This document shows positions 35,374 through 44,468 of a DNA stretch of 64,000 nt, in pieces. This DNA comes from Sphingomonas yabuuchiae (lineage in GTDB: Bacteria; Pseudomonadota; Alphaproteobacteria; Sphingomonadales; Sphingomonadaceae): assembly GCF_014199595.1 (NCBI RefSeq), contig NZ_JACHNX010000003.1, positions 62,001-126,000 on the forward strand. Direction: 5' to 3'. Below the pieces are notes generated by a model. The model saw only the letters and a program-made list of their open reading frames with translations, made no database searches and was not told the DNA's origin. The position numbers and the translations under genes are program-made. Each line of letters starts with the position of its first letter. Within the stretch, counting starts at the first letter, position 1.

Positions 35374-35870
35374 TCATGGCCGTCCCCCGCACCCGTAACG
35401 AGAGACTGGCGAACATCATCGCCTTCGCCCTGCCCGCCGCGCTGCTGGCGGGAGCCTGGGGCAGCCAGCTGATCGGCGGGCTGTACCCCTGCGAGATGTG
35501 CCATTGGCAACGCTGGCCGCATTATGCCGCGCTGGTGCCCGCCTTCCTTGCCTTCTTCGTGCCCCAGCGCAGCATCCGGGGATCGCTTGTCGTGCTCGCC
35601 GCGTTGTTGATCGCAGTGTCGGGGGCGATCGGTGTCGCCCATGCCGGGGTCGAATATGGCTGGTGGCAGGGCTTTACCGCTTGCACCTCGACGGTGGATT
35701 TCACGGGCGGGAGCGCCGCCGACCGGCTGAACGCGATTTTGAAGGCGCCGGTCATCCGTTGCGATGTGGCGCAATGGACCTTGGGCGGTATTTCGCTCGC
35801 CGGGTTCAACGCGATCTTCTCGCTGGGCGGTGCGGTGGCGATCCTGCTGTTGATGAGGAAGGCGCGATGA
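35370..35870 (+). CDS. Disulfide bond formation protein DsbB
   Basis: Inner-membrane protein of 166 residues with four hydrophobic helices. The periplasmic redox motif CEMC (in GLYPCEMCHWQRWPHY) sits in the first loop, and a second pair of Cys (FTACTST and VIRCDV) in the other, as in DsbB, which reoxidises DsbA and passes electrons to quinone. The ATG overlaps the ctpA stop as ATGA; an alternative ATG lies six bases later. A DsbA gene is not in the window. Confidence 0.9.
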
Positions 35871-36409
35871 GCCAGCTTCGCTGGATGCCGGGCGACCGGC
35901 GCGAATCGACGAAGGCGATGGTCCGGGTGGACCAGGCCGGGGAATATGGCGCGACCCGCATCTATGCCGGGCAGCTGGCGGTGCTGGGCGACCGGCATCC
36001 CTTTGCACGCGCGATCCACCACATGGCCGAGCAGGAAGAGCGCCACCGCGCCTTTTTCGACCGGATGATCGCCGAGCGCCGGGTGCGCCCGACCCTGTTC
36101 CAGCCCTTTTGGGACAAGGCCGGTTTCGCGCTGGGGGCGATCACGGCAGCGATCGGGCCCAAGGCGGCCATGGCCTGCACTGCGGCGGTCGAGACCGAAA
36201 TCGACAAGCATTACCAGGAACAGCGCGACCAGCTGGGCGATAGCGATCCCGAACTGTCGGAGGCCATCGCTGATTTCCAGGCCGAGGAACTGGAGCATCG
36301 CGACCATGCACTGGGCGCGGGCGCGGAAGAGGCGATCGCCTATCCGGTGATGTACGGACTGATCCGGGCGGGCTGCAAGGTCGCGATCGCGGCGGCCAAG
36401 CGCCTCTGA
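35867..36409 (+). CDS. coq7: Demethoxyubiquinone hydroxylase Coq7
   Basis: Di-iron monooxygenase of 180 residues for a late hydroxylation in ubiquinone synthesis. Ligand motifs: Glu in DQAGEYGATRIY, EERH in MAEQEERHRAFF, Glu in AAVETEIDKHY and EELEH in FQAEELEHRDHAL. Start overlaps the dsbB stop as ATGA. Encoding quinone synthesis next to DsbB, which uses quinone, may be coincidental. Confidence 0.93.
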   Translation: MSQLRWMPGDRRESTKAMVRVDQAGEYGATRIYAGQLAVLGDRHPFARAIHHMAEQEERHRAFFDRMIAERRVRPTLFQPFWDKAGFALGAITAAIGPKAAMACTAAVETEIDKHYQEQRDQLGDSDPELSEAIADFQAEELEHRDHALGAGAEEAIAYPVMYGLIRAGCKVAIAAAKRL

Positions 36410-36431
36410 ACGATATTGCGGGAGAGAGAGG

Positions 36432-36908
36432 ATGACGAACCGGTCCCGGGCCGCCGGCATGTTGGCCATGATGACGATCGCAGGCATCGGCGCGGCCCCC
36501 GCGACGGCACAGCAGGTCGCCGCCCCCGGCGCGCTTCCGCCCAAGAAGATCGAGGCCCCCGGCGAGGTGTCGCGCAACGCGCCGGTCAACGGCGTGCTGA
36601 CGCTGTTCGGCAACGAACGCTGCCCGACGGACAATCAGGGCAACGAGATCGTGGTCTGCGTCCGGCGCGGCGCGGAGGAACAGTTCCGCGTGCCCAAGGA
36701 ACTGCGCGACCTTCAGGTCACGCCCGAGAATGAGAGCTGGGCGACGCGGGCGACGGGCACGCTGAACGAGGGTGCGGGCGTCAACAGCATCGGCAGCTGC
36801 TCGGCGGTCGGCGCGGGCGGCGCGACCGGCTGCTTCGTCCAGCGCGCGCGAGAAAACCGCGCGATCAACGCCCAGCGCAGGCGTGACGAGGAACCGCGGA
36901 ATCCGTGA
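36432..36908 (+). CDS. Secreted hypothetical protein with four cysteines
   Basis: 158 residues, not recognised. A signal peptide (MTNRSRAAGMLAMMTIAGIGAAPATAQ) is followed by a Pro-rich linker and two Cys pairs (ERCPTD / IVVCVR and IGSCSAV / TGCFVQ). The C-terminus is charged and Arg rich. GAGAGAGG directly precedes the ATG. It follows coq7 by 22 bases and probably shares its transcript. Cys pairs suit a periplasmic disulfide protein. Confidence 0.7.
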   Translation: MTNRSRAAGMLAMMTIAGIGAAPATAQQVAAPGALPPKKIEAPGEVSRNAPVNGVLTLFGNERCPTDNQGNEIVVCVRRGAEEQFRVPKELRDLQVTPENESWATRATGTLNEGAGVNSIGSCSAVGAGGATGCFVQRARENRAINAQRRRDEEPRNP

Positions 36909-37303
36909 TTTTCTCGTGGCGGAGTAACCCTTGCCCGCTCGTTTGCACAATTTCCGCGAAGGCCGGGATCGAGGTGGGAAAGCGCGGGCGGGGACTTCGA
37001 TCGGACCGCAGCTGGCCCCCGGCCTTCGCCGGGGTGGCACGCTGTAAAACGCCAGCCTTTCGCCTTGGACGAGGCTGAAGCGCGATCCGGATGTCTTGGC
37101 GAATGTTGGCCCTTGGCCTTCGACTTCGCTCAGGCTGAACGGGGGTGGGGAAATAGACCGACATTGGTCAGGGCAGACCCGCCCCCTCGTCCCGCCACCA
37201 TTCCCAACCTCCATTCACGCTGAGCCAAGTCGAAGCGCGCGCCAGATTCCGGCGGCTGGGCCGATGCCGGACCTGCCACCCATCAAACTAGCCCCATCGT
37301 CCC
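36909..37303. repeat. Intergenic region with dispersed repeat fragments
   Basis: Nearly 400 bases without a supported gene. It holds GCGAAGGCCGGG (about 36958) opposite CCCCGGCCTTCGCCGGGG (about 37018-37035), a form of the element also seen at 63648-63739. It also holds the TTGGCCTTCGACTTCGCTC / CAGGCTGAACGGGGG motif at about 37111-37145, and a related CGCTGAGCCAAGTCGAAGC at about 37218. These motifs recur in other gaps of the window. Confidence 0.6.
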
Positions 37304-38371
37304 TCAGGCCGCCACGGCCTGCACACGCGGCACCTGCGCGATCCGTTCCAGCGCCATCGCACGCGCGGCCTCGTCCGGCGTGATGCCGTTCTGCTCGGCA
37401 AGCGCCAGCACCGCCCCCATCTTCCGCCCGACGGCCAGGACCCGCCGCCGCACCTCGGTCGTGCGCCAGCCCAGATATTCGCCTGCGACATTGATGATCC
37501 CGCCCGCATTCGCCAGGAAATCCGGAGCATAGAGGATGTCGCGCGCGGCCAGCCGTTCGGCCATGTCCTCGCTCGCCAGCTGGTTGTTGGCGGCTCCGCA
37601 CACCACGCTCGCGCGCAGCTGGGCGACCGTGTCGGCATCCAACACCCCACCCAATGCGCAGGGCGCGAGCACGTCGACGCGCGCCGACAGCAGCGCCCGG
37701 CTGCTCATGACCATTGCGCCGAACCGTTCGGCCGCGCGCGCCGCCACCTCGCTGCGCGGTTCCGCCACGATCAGCTTGGCCCCCTGTTCGTGGAGCAATT
37801 CGCACAGCGCATAGCCGACATGGCCCAGCCCCTGAACGCCGACCGTCACGTCGGAAAGCTCCGCGCCCAGCCGCTGGCGCACCGCCACACGCATGGCCTG
37901 AACCACACCCAGCGCCGTCCAGGGCGAGGGATCGCCACCGGGCTTCTGCCTGGAAACCGGAAGCCCGGCGACATGGCGGGTACGCGTGGCGACCTCTGCC
38001 ATATCCGCCACGCTGGTCCCGACATCCTCGGCGGTGACATAGCGCCCCTTCAGTTCGGCGACCTGACGCCCGAAGGCGCGGAACATCGCGGCGCGGTCGA
38101 ACGGCCCTTGGGGCAGGCGGATGACCGCCTTGCCGCCGCCAAAGGGCAGATCGGCCAGCGCATTCTTCAACGCCATGCCCTCGGCCAGCCGCAGCGCATC
38201 GACCGTCGCGCTGCGATCGTCGGCATAATGCCACAACCGGCACCCGCCCGCCGCCGGGCCGAGCGTGGTCGAGTGGAGCACGATGACGCCGCTCGCCCCG
38301 CTGTCCTTGTCGTGGAACGTCACCACCTCTTCGGGCGGCAGGCTCTGGCGGTCTTGGGCTGGGTGCAGCAT
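37304..38371 (-). CDS. Leu/Phe/Val-type amino acid dehydrogenase
   Basis: NAD-dependent oxidative deaminase of branched-chain or aromatic amino acids, 355 residues. The N-terminal domain has LGPAAGGCRLW and the catalytic Lys in LPFGGGKAVI. The Rossmann domain has VGVQGLGHVGYAL, and later DILYAPDFLANAGGIINVAGEY. The C-terminus is typical of leucine dehydrogenase. An Lrp-type regulator is encoded divergently 128 bases away, and a valine-catabolic cluster lies about 23 kb further on, consistent with branched-chain amino acid use. Exact substrate cannot be read. Confidence 0.9.
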   Translation of the reverse strand: MLHPAQDRQSLPPEEVVTFHDKDSGASGVIVLHSTTLGPAAGGCRLWHYADDRSATVDALRLAEGMALKNALADLPFGGGKAVIRLPQGPFDRAAMFRAFGRQVAELKGRYVTAEDVGTSVADMAEVATRTRHVAGLPVSRQKPGGDPSPWTALGVVQAMRVAVRQRLGAELSDVTVGVQGLGHVGYALCELLHEQGAKLIVAEPRSEVAARAAERFGAMVMSSRALLSARVDVLAPCALGGVLDADTVAQLRASVVCGAANNQLASEDMAERLAARDILYAPDFLANAGGIINVAGEYLGWRTTEVRRRVLAVGRKMGAVLALAEQNGITPDEAARAMALERIAQVPRVQAVAA

Positions 38372-38499
38372 CGATCGTATCCCTGAACTTTCTCTGACAT
38401 GGAGATAGCCCAGCGCGAGAGGCGAAACTGATCCGATTGGTTAGGCGAATGTCGATTTATCGGTTAATATGACCCCGCAATATCCAATTAGAGGATGAA

Positions 38500-38970
38500 A
38501 TGTCTCACGATCTCGATATCTGGGAACGACGTATCCTTGCTCTGTTGCAAGAGGATGCCAGCCTGTCGACGGCCGCCATCGCCGAAACCATCGGCCTGTC
38601 GGCGTCGCCTTGCTGGCGGCGGATCGACCGGCTGGAGCGTGACGGGATCATCAAGCGCCGGGTCGCACTGGTCGATCGCGCCAAGGTGGGGCTGAAGGCG
38701 CAGATCTTTGCGCAGGTGAAGCTCAACGCCCATGGCCGCGCCAATCTCGACGAGTTCACCGCCGCCATCCGCGAGGTGCCGGAGGTGATGGAGTGCCATG
38801 TGTTGATGGGCTCGGTCGACTTCATGCTGCGCATCGTGGCGGCGGATATCGAATCCTATGAGCGGCTGTTCTTTGAAAAACTGTCGAACCTGCCCGGGGT
38901 GCAGGAAATCAACTCGACGGTGGCTCTGTCGGAGATCAAATCGACCACGTCGCTGCCGATTGCCGGGTGA
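38500..38970 (+). CDS. Lrp/AsnC-family transcriptional regulator
   Basis: 156 residues: N-terminal helix-turn-helix (AAIAETIGLSASPCWRRIDRLE, residues about 25-46) and C-terminal RAM/AsnC ligand domain (VPEVMECHVLMGSVDFMLRIVA). CWRRI in the recognition helix is the usual Lrp form. AGAGGA lies a few bases before the ATG. It is divergent from the leucine-type dehydrogenase gene, so it probably controls that gene in response to an amino acid. The shared 128-base spacer is AT-richer than the surroundings. Confidence 0.93.
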   Translation: MSHDLDIWERRILALLQEDASLSTAAIAETIGLSASPCWRRIDRLERDGIIKRRVALVDRAKVGLKAQIFAQVKLNAHGRANLDEFTAAIREVPEVMECHVLMGSVDFMLRIVAADIESYERLFFEKLSNLPGVQEINSTVALSEIKSTTSLPIAG

Positions 38971-39241
38971 GGCCCTCCCCTTGCTATTGGGGCCTGTGAC
39001 ACGTCCCCCGCTCCGTTCGCACTGAGCGTAGTCGAAGTGCACGCCACACGGTGGAACGGATCGACGCTGTTCGGATGGCGTTGCGTGAGACGCGAAGTCT
39101 TCACGCGCAGGACAACATGAAATGCCCCCTCCCCTGAAGGGGAGGGGCTCACGTTGATTCAAGGCATTGTCGTCAGGCTCGAACCTTCGTCGCTCAGGCT
39201 GAGCGGAGGTCCAGATTCAACATTCTCCACTCACGCCCAAA
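38971..39241. repeat. Intergenic region with repeat fragments
   Basis: No gene seen. It holds CCGTTCGCACTGAGCGTAG with TCGAAGTGCACGCC (about 39013-39047), a small CCCCTCCCCTGAAGGGGAGGGG palindrome (about 39125-39146) and CGTCGCTCAGGCTGAGCGGAGG (about 39188-39209). All are relatives of motifs in the other gaps. The infC terminator follows. Confidence 0.55.
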
Positions 39242-39282
39242 ACAAAAACCCCCGGCAGCCCATCGAGCCACCGGGGGTTTTC
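39242..39282 (-). terminator. Rho-independent terminator after infC
   Basis: On the minus strand ACCCCCGGTGGC, a short loop, then GCTGCCGGGGGTTTTTG: a strong GC stem followed by a T run. It lies about 45 bases after the infC stop. Confidence 0.8.
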
Positions 39283-39324
39283 AAAAGCATCGCGCAACCC
39301 GGAGAGCCCCCGAGTCGCCGCGCA

Positions 39325-39870
39325 TCACTTCGGGGCCAGCACCATCAGCATCTGGCGGCCTTCCATGCGCGGATAGGCTTCGACCTTGGCAACCTCGGCC
39401 ACCTGCTCGGCGACGCGCTGGAGCACGTTCATGCCCAGCTGGCCGTGGCTCAGCTCGCGACCGCGGAAACGCATGGTGACCTTCACCTTGTCGCCCTCGC
39501 CGATGAATTCGACCACCTTCTTCATCTTGGTGTCGTAATCATGGTCGTCGATGTTCGGACGCATCTTGATCTCCTTGATCTCCTGCGTCTTCTGCGACTT
39601 GCGGGCGAGGTTCGCCTTCTTCTGCGCCTCGTACTTATATTTGCCGACGTCGAGGAACTTGGCGACGGGCGGGTCCGCGTTCGGCGACACTTCGACCAGG
39701 TCGAGGCCGAGCTCCTGGGCCTGGGCCATCGCCTCGCGCGTGTACATCACGCCGAGATTCTCGCCCTCATGGTCGATCACGCGAACCTTGGGGCTTTGAA
39801 TCCACTCGTTGAACCGAGGACCGTTCATCGGCGGCGCCTGCATCGGACGGCGCATCATGGGAGGACGTAT
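39325..39870 (-). CDS. infC: Translation initiation factor IF-3
   Basis: About 181 residues; binds the 30S subunit and controls start-site selection. The N-domain has [17 protein letters not shown] and [19 protein letters not shown]; the linker is [19 protein letters not shown]; the C-domain has [12 protein letters not shown]. The first ATG is at 39858, but AGGAG (39883-39879) lies 20 bases away from it. The same AGGAG stands eight bases before an in-frame ATA at 39870, giving IRPPMMRRP, which resembles the N-terminus expected in related sphingomonads. IF-3 genes are known to use AUU-class starts for autoregulation, so I place the start at the ATA; the ATG is the fallback. Confidence 0.9.
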   Translation of the reverse strand: MRPPMMRRPMQAPPMNGPRFNEWIQSPKVRVIDHEGENLGVMYTREAMAQAQELGLDLVEVSPNADPPVAKFLDVGKYKYEAQKKANLARKSQKTQEIKEIKMRPNIDDHDYDTKMKKVVEFIGEGDKVKVTMRFRGRELSHGQLGMNVLQRVAEQVAEVAKVEAYPRMEGRQMLMVLAPK

Positions 39871-39926
39871 GGGTATTTCTCCTGTGGCAATTACGATTTC
39901 AATATAAGCGATCGGGCCCGAATTTG

Positions 39927-39952
39927 AAAGGGCGAGACAAACGTCCCGCCCT
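39927..39952 (-). terminator. Possible weak terminator or attenuator between thrS and infC
   Basis: On the minus strand AGGGCGGGAC, GTTT loop, GTCTCGCCCT, then TTTC. The stem is 10 bp with one weak pair and the T run is short, so partial read-through into infC is likely. Confidence 0.45.
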
Positions 39953-39972
39953 CCCCCTTACTTAGTGCTGAT

Positions 39973-41976
39973 TCAGCCGCGCAGATCGGGCGGGGTCGCC
40001 TCTTCGCGCAGCATCGCGATGGCTTCGTCCAGGGTCATGATCTCCTGCGCCTGGCTGCCCAGACGACGGACGGCGACCTTGCCTTCCTCGGCCTCGCGCT
40101 TGCCGACGACCAGCAGCACGGGGACCTTGGCGACCGAGTGTTCGCGCACCTTGTAGTTGATCTTCTCGTTGCGCAGATCCGTCTCGACCCGGATGCCCGC
40201 CGCCGCCAGCTTGGCCGCCGCGTCCTCCGCATAGCCGTCTGCGTCCGACACGATGGTCGCGACCACCGCCTGCACAGGCGCCAGCCAGACGGGGAAGCGG
40301 CCCGCATAATGTTCGATCAGGATGCCGATGAACCGCTCGTATGATCCGAAGATCGCGCGGTGGAGCATGATCGGGCGATGCCGCTCGCCATCCTCACCGA
40401 TGTACGACGCATCGAGTCGCTCGGGCAGAACCCGGTCCGATTGGATGGTGCCGACCTGCCAGGTGCGACCGATCGCGTCGGTCAGATGCCATTCCAGCTT
40501 GGGCGCATAGAAAGCCCCCTCGCCCGGCAGTTCTTCCCAGCCATATTGCTCGGTCGCGAGCCCCGCGCGCACGACCGCGTCGCGCAGCTCGGTTTCGGCC
40601 ATGTCCCACATCTCTTCGGTGCCGAAGCGCTTTTCGGGACGCAGCGCCAGCTTGATCGAATAAGTGAAGCCGAAATCCTTGTAGATCCGGTCCGCCAGTT
40701 CGCAAAAGGCGCGAACCTCCTCGACGATCTGGTCCTCGCGGCAGAAGATGTGCGCGTCGTCCTGGGTGAACTGGCGCACGCGCATCAGGCCGTGCAGCGC
40801 GCCGTGCGGCTCGTTGCGGTGGCAGCAGCCATTCTCATAGAAGCGCAGCGGCAGGTCGCGATAGGACTTGATCCCCTGGCGGAAGATCAGGACGTGCGCC
40901 GGGCAGTTCATCGGCTTCAGCGCCATCCACTGCGCATCGTCCGACACCAGCGGGCCTTCGTCCTCGACGTTCGGCACCTCGTCGGGGATCACGAACATAT
41001 TCTCGCGATACTTGCCCCAATGGCCCGATTGCTCCCACTGGCGCGCGTCCATCACCTGCGGGGTCTTCACCTCGCGATAGCCGCCCGCGTCGATCGCGCG
41101 GCGCATATAGGCCTCCAGCTCGCGCCAGATGCGATAGCCCTTGGGGTGCCAGAAGACCGAGCCATGCGCCTCCTGCTGGAGGTGGAACAGGTCCATCTCG
41201 TTGCCCAGCTTGCGATGGTCGCGCTTGGCGGCTTCCTCCAGGCGGGTCAGATGCTCGGCGAGCTGCTTCTTGTTGAGCCAGCCGGTGCCGTAGATGCGGC
41301 TGAGCATCGCGTTCTTCTGGTCGCCGCGCCAATAGGCGCCCGACACGCGGGTCAGCTTGAAGGCATTGGGATCGAGCTTGCCGGTCGAGGCGAGGTGCGG
41401 CCCGCGGCACATGTCGAGCCAGGCATCCTCGCCCTTGCCCGCACGATAGACGGTCAGTTCCTCGGTATCGGGCAGTTCGGCGGCCCATTCGGCCTTGAAG
41501 CTCTCGCCCTGCGCCGTCCAGCGCTCGATCAGTTGCTCGCGGGTCCAGACCTCGCGGATCAGCGGCTCGTCCTTGGCGATGATCTTGCGCATCTCGGCCT
41601 CGATCGCGGGCAGGTCCTCCTCGGTGAAGGGCCGGTCCTTGGGCGCGAAGTCGTAATAGAAGCCGTCATCGGTCGCCGGACCGAAGGTGATCTGCGTGCC
41701 GGGGAACAGCGCCTGCACCGCCTCGGCGAGGACATGCGCATAGTCGTGGCGGGCGAGTTCGAGCGCGTCGGCCTCGTCCTTCGCAGTCACCAGCGCCAGC
41801 GCGGAGTCGCCCTCGAACGGCCGCATGATGTCGCGCAGTTCGCCATCGACGCGCGCGGCGATCGCCGCCTTGGCCAAGCCCGGACCGATCGCGGCGGCGA
41901 TGTCCGCAGGAGTAGTTCCGGGCGCGACCTCACGGACGGAACCGTCGGGCAGCGTGATACGGAACATCGCGGACAT
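39973..41976 (-). CDS. thrS: Threonine-tRNA ligase ThrS
   Basis: Class II aminoacyl-tRNA synthetase of 667 residues. Domains: TGS (about 1-64), editing SAD domain with [11 protein letters not shown] and CRGPHL, catalytic core with motif 2 [13 protein letters not shown], zinc ligands in [10 protein letters not shown], and the C-terminal anticodon-binding domain ([14 protein letters not shown]). An ATG nine bases downstream (MFRITLPDG) is an alternative start. thrS followed by infC is a common arrangement. Confidence 0.96.
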   Translation of the reverse strand: MSAMFRITLPDGSVREVAPGTTPADIAAAIGPGLAKAAIAARVDGELRDIMRPFEGDSALALVTAKDEADALELARHDYAHVLAEAVQALFPGTQITFGPATDDGFYYDFAPKDRPFTEEDLPAIEAEMRKIIAKDEPLIREVWTREQLIERWTAQGESFKAEWAAELPDTEELTVYRAGKGEDAWLDMCRGPHLASTGKLDPNAFKLTRVSGAYWRGDQKNAMLSRIYGTGWLNKKQLAEHLTRLEEAAKRDHRKLGNEMDLFHLQQEAHGSVFWHPKGYRIWRELEAYMRRAIDAGGYREVKTPQVMDARQWEQSGHWGKYRENMFVIPDEVPNVEDEGPLVSDDAQWMALKPMNCPAHVLIFRQGIKSYRDLPLRFYENGCCHRNEPHGALHGLMRVRQFTQDDAHIFCREDQIVEEVRAFCELADRIYKDFGFTYSIKLALRPEKRFGTEEMWDMAETELRDAVVRAGLATEQYGWEELPGEGAFYAPKLEWHLTDAIGRTWQVGTIQSDRVLPERLDASYIGEDGERHRPIMLHRAIFGSYERFIGILIEHYAGRFPVWLAPVQAVVATIVSDADGYAEDAAAKLAAAGIRVETDLRNEKINYKVREHSVAKVPVLLVVGKREAEEGKVAVRRLGSQAQEIMTLDEAIAMLREEATPPDLRG

Positions 41977-42084
41977 GGATACTCTCTTCGATTAGGGCTG
42001 GTGATGCGCCAGCGGAACCCGGCGCGAGGGGCTCTATAGGGAAGAATCCCGATTAGGTATATGGGCAGGTATATGGGGTGGCGC

Positions 42085-42840
42085 TCAGCCCTGCGCCCGG
42101 ATCTCCGGCAGTACCTCCAGCGCGGGCCGGGCATACCAGTAACCCTGGTGATACCGCACGCCCAGATCGCGCAGCGTCGCGGCCTCGGCCGCCGTCTCGA
42201 TCCCCTCGGCGATCAGCAGCGTGTCGAGTTCGGCGCACATGCCGACCACCCCGCGCACGATGGCGCGGCGGCGGGGATCGGTGTCGATGTCGCGGATCAG
42301 TTCCATGTCCAGCTTCACCTCGTCGGGGGCGAAGCGCATGAACCGGTCGAGTCCCGAATGGCCCGCGCCGAAATCGTCGATCGCCACCGAAAAGCCGATC
42401 TGCTTGTAGGAGTCGATGATGCTCGCGACATGTTCGGGCGATCCCATCTCCTCGTTCTCGGTGAACTCGAAGATCAGCCGGTCGACGGGCAGCCCCTGCG
42501 CCTGGGCGGTGCGCAGGGTCAGCTGGATACAGGCCATCGGCGAATATACGGCATTGGGCAGGAAGTTGATCGACAGCCGCGCATCGCCGTCCATGATTCC
42601 CGCCGCCATCGCTGTTTCGATCGCCTTCACCCGGCACGCCTGGTCGAAGGAATAGCGGTTCGCCTCGTTCACCTGCGACAGCACGCTATACGCGCCCTCA
42701 CCCCCGAGGCCCCGGATCAGCGCCTCATAGGCAAAGGGGCGACCGGTCATGGTGTCGACGATCGGCTGGAATGCCATCGTGAACGGGATCTCGAAATCGA
42801 CACCGTCGCGGCATCCACTGCAGATTTTGCGCATTTCCAT
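42085..42840 (-). CDS. EAL-domain protein with N-terminal CxxC
   Basis: Predicted cyclic-di-GMP phosphodiesterase of 251 residues. The catalytic residues appear kept: Glu39 in the EAL motif (FAYEALIRG), Asn in SINFLPNAVY, Glu in FEFTENEE, the Asp pair in AIDDFGAGHSG, Lys in DEVKLDMELI, Glu in IAEGIETAAE and Gln in YHQGYWYARP. The N-terminus has Cys7 and Cys10 (KICSGC), possibly a metal or redox site. There is no membrane segment or GGDEF domain. Monocistronic; the only separator from the KGG gene is a terminator. Confidence 0.9.
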   Translation of the reverse strand: MEMRKICSGCRDGVDFEIPFTMAFQPIVDTMTGRPFAYEALIRGLGGEGAYSVLSQVNEANRYSFDQACRVKAIETAMAAGIMDGDARLSINFLPNAVYSPMACIQLTLRTAQAQGLPVDRLIFEFTENEEMGSPEHVASIIDSYKQIGFSVAIDDFGAGHSGLDRFMRFAPDEVKLDMELIRDIDTDPRRRAIVRGVVGMCAELDTLLIAEGIETAAEAATLRDLGVRYHQGYWYARPALEVLPEIRAQG

Positions 42841-42911
42841 GCCCCCCGGCTAGTTGGAATTGGTTAACGCCTTGCTTCACCGGATTTTTCCCGCGCAAGG
42901 CGCTTGCCCGG

Positions 42912-42946
42912 AAAAAGGGCGGCGGTGGTCCGTATCCACCGCCGCC
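42912..42946 (-). terminator. Rho-independent terminator after the KGG-motif gene
   Basis: On the minus strand GGCGGCGGTGG, a seven-base loop, CCACCGCCGCC, then CTTTTTCC. Perfect 11-bp stem with a T run, about 20 bases after the stop of the KGG protein gene. Confidence 0.85.
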
Positions 42947-42967
42947 GCAAGGTTCAGGACCTGGGCG

Positions 42968-43162
42968 TCAACCTTGCTGGCCGCCGCCGTGACTGGCCTG
43001 TCCGCCCTTTGCCCCGGCCTCGGCCGCGCGTTCGGGGTCGTTCTTGAAATTGCCACCGCTTTCCTGACCACCCTTGCGCCCTGCTTCGGATGCCTTTTCG
43101 CGGTCGTTGGCGAAGTTGCCCGGATTGTTCTCGCGGCCGCCGCCGCCATTGCTATTGGCCAT
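42968..43162 (-). CDS. KGG-motif general stress protein
   Basis: Small hydrophilic protein of 64 residues with two copies of the stress-induced KGG motif (ASEAGRKGGQES and AAEAGAKGGQAS), each preceded by GNF-x-ND. Homologues are conserved general-stress proteins (GsiB/YciG type), probably disordered. GGAG lies seven bases before the ATG. A GAAAC-N17-CGTC candidate promoter lies upstream and a strong terminator follows, so it is transcribed alone. Confidence 0.88.
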   Translation of the reverse strand: MANSNGGGGRENNPGNFANDREKASEAGRKGGQESGGNFKNDPERAAEAGAKGGQASHGGGQQG

Positions 43163-43193
43163 CTTGTCTCTCCTACTGCCCCCGCAGCGCAAA

Positions 43194-43219
43194 GACGAAG
43201 CGGCGGAGCCTCAAGTTTC
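43194..43219 (-). promoter_or_regulatory. Candidate general-stress (EcfG-type) promoter of the KGG gene
   Basis: On the minus strand GAAAC (43219-43215), 17 bases, then CGTC (43197-43194). One mismatch in each box against GGAAC-N16/17-CGTT. It is 32 bases before the start codon of a general-stress family gene. Confidence 0.35.
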
Positions 43220-43399
43220 GCAAATCCTCGCAACAATTATATTCTGCATAAGTGACAGATCATGATCTGTTTAATGGAGCGAAGCGGTACGAACTTCAAC
43301 AATCCTGACCCATATCATTATCATCCACAGGGGCGGAGCCTGAAACAACGGAGCGAACCACATCATGTCTTCGCCGATATCACGCGGCGCAGCCGGTCC

Positions 43400-43561
43400 C
43401 TATTGATCGATTGGGTAGGCCGCCATCGCCGTGACCTTGCCGTCGATGGGCGCAGGCGACATGTCGATACGAACCGGCGGTGCGGTGGCGGAGACCGGGA
43501 TTTACGAGGGCGAGTTTGTCTGCGCCATCGCGGTCCGTGCGATGCATAGGCCAAGCGCCAT
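43400..43561 (-). pseudogene. Possible remnant of a small secreted protein with in-frame stop
   Basis: The minus frame reads MALGLCIARTAMAQTNSPS, which looks like the end of a signal peptide. It then meets a TAA (43502-43504) and continues as IPVSATAPPVRIDMSPAPID and GKVTAAYPIDQ to a TAG. Both halves have the composition of a secreted protein and are in one frame. It may be a broken gene, but chance cannot be excluded. The rest of the gap 43163-43578 contains nothing convincing. Confidence 0.3.
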
Positions 43562-43578
43562 GCCTTCATCGCCTTCCC

Positions 43579-44394
43579 TCACGCGATCCCGAACGGCACC
43601 AGATGATTGTCCTGCGTATGACCGATCCGCGCCCGCCCCAGATAGGGCACGCCCATCTCGGTGCACCAGCGCTGGATCATGAACTCCAGCGTCTCGCCCC
43701 ATTCGGGCTCGTTGGCCTGCACGTTGCTGACCGCGCCCAACCGGACGCCGGCCACGCCCTTGAGCTGGGTGGCGTTGGCCATGGTGAACAGCATCCGGTC
43801 GACGGCATAGAGATGCTCGGACACTTCCTCGATCATCAGGACATGGTCGGTCAGGTCGGGCAGCCAGGGCGTGCCGATCAGCGCATGGAGGATCGACAGG
43901 TTGAACGCCGCCGCCGGGCGGCCGTCGAGGCCCGGCTCCAGCCCCTGCCGGTCGCCGCTCACCAGCCAGCCGAGCGAGCGCGCCACCGTCGCGTCGCCAT
44001 GCTGGCGGCGAATATCGCTTGCCATCGGACCATGGACCGGCCGTCCGATCCGCCGCGCGTAAAGCGCCGCCAGTACGAAGCCGAGGTCGGAATAGCCGAT
44101 ATAGGTCTTGTGCCCCGCCGCCGCGTTCAGATTCGGCATGACCCGCGACAGGATGCGGTTCGATCCATAGCCGCCGCGCAAGAACCAGATCGCGTCGATG
44201 CCGGGGTCATTGGCGAACTCCAGAAAGGCCGAGGCGCGGCGTTCGTCGGACCCGGCGAAATGGCCGTCCTGCTCGTAGCATTGCGGGTGGAAGATCAGGT
44301 CGACGTCCGGATAGGCGATCGCGGCGAAGGCACTGACCGGGGCTTCGGCGGCAGGATTGCCGATGCTGGCGGGGGCGAGGATTCCGATCTTCAT
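43579..44394 (-). CDS. Murein tetrapeptide LD-carboxypeptidase (S66 family)
   Basis: Serine peptidase of 271 residues that removes the terminal D-Ala from murein tetrapeptides in the cytoplasm. The N-terminus MKIGILAPAS, the RGGYGSNRIL block and the nucleophile region TYIGYSDLGFVLAAL match LdcA; the second domain has MIEEVSEHLYAVDRML and an expected His near the C-terminus. The start is the ATG where family similarity begins; the open frame upstream belongs to no known extension. It is divergent from the mpl-like gene 74 bases away, which acts in the same recycling pathway. Confidence 0.88.
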   Translation of the reverse strand: MKIGILAPASIGNPAAEAPVSAFAAIAYPDVDLIFHPQCYEQDGHFAGSDERRASAFLEFANDPGIDAIWFLRGGYGSNRILSRVMPNLNAAAGHKTYIGYSDLGFVLAALYARRIGRPVHGPMASDIRRQHGDATVARSLGWLVSGDRQGLEPGLDGRPAAAFNLSILHALIGTPWLPDLTDHVLMIEEVSEHLYAVDRMLFTMANATQLKGVAGVRLGAVSNVQANEPEWGETLEFMIQRWCTEMGVPYLGRARIGHTQDNHLVPFGIA

Positions 44395-44468
44395 TCTGGC
44401 GTACCCCCTTGGCTGCCGATCCGGCGGGGCATTGCCCTGTGCCGCATTACCGCCGATAGCGTGGCGCC

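Noticed and set aside
43262..43549. Plus-strand frame in the gap between the KGG gene and ldcA
   Set aside because: Composition is His/Arg rich with no family similarity; the opposite strand holds a better candidate remnant.
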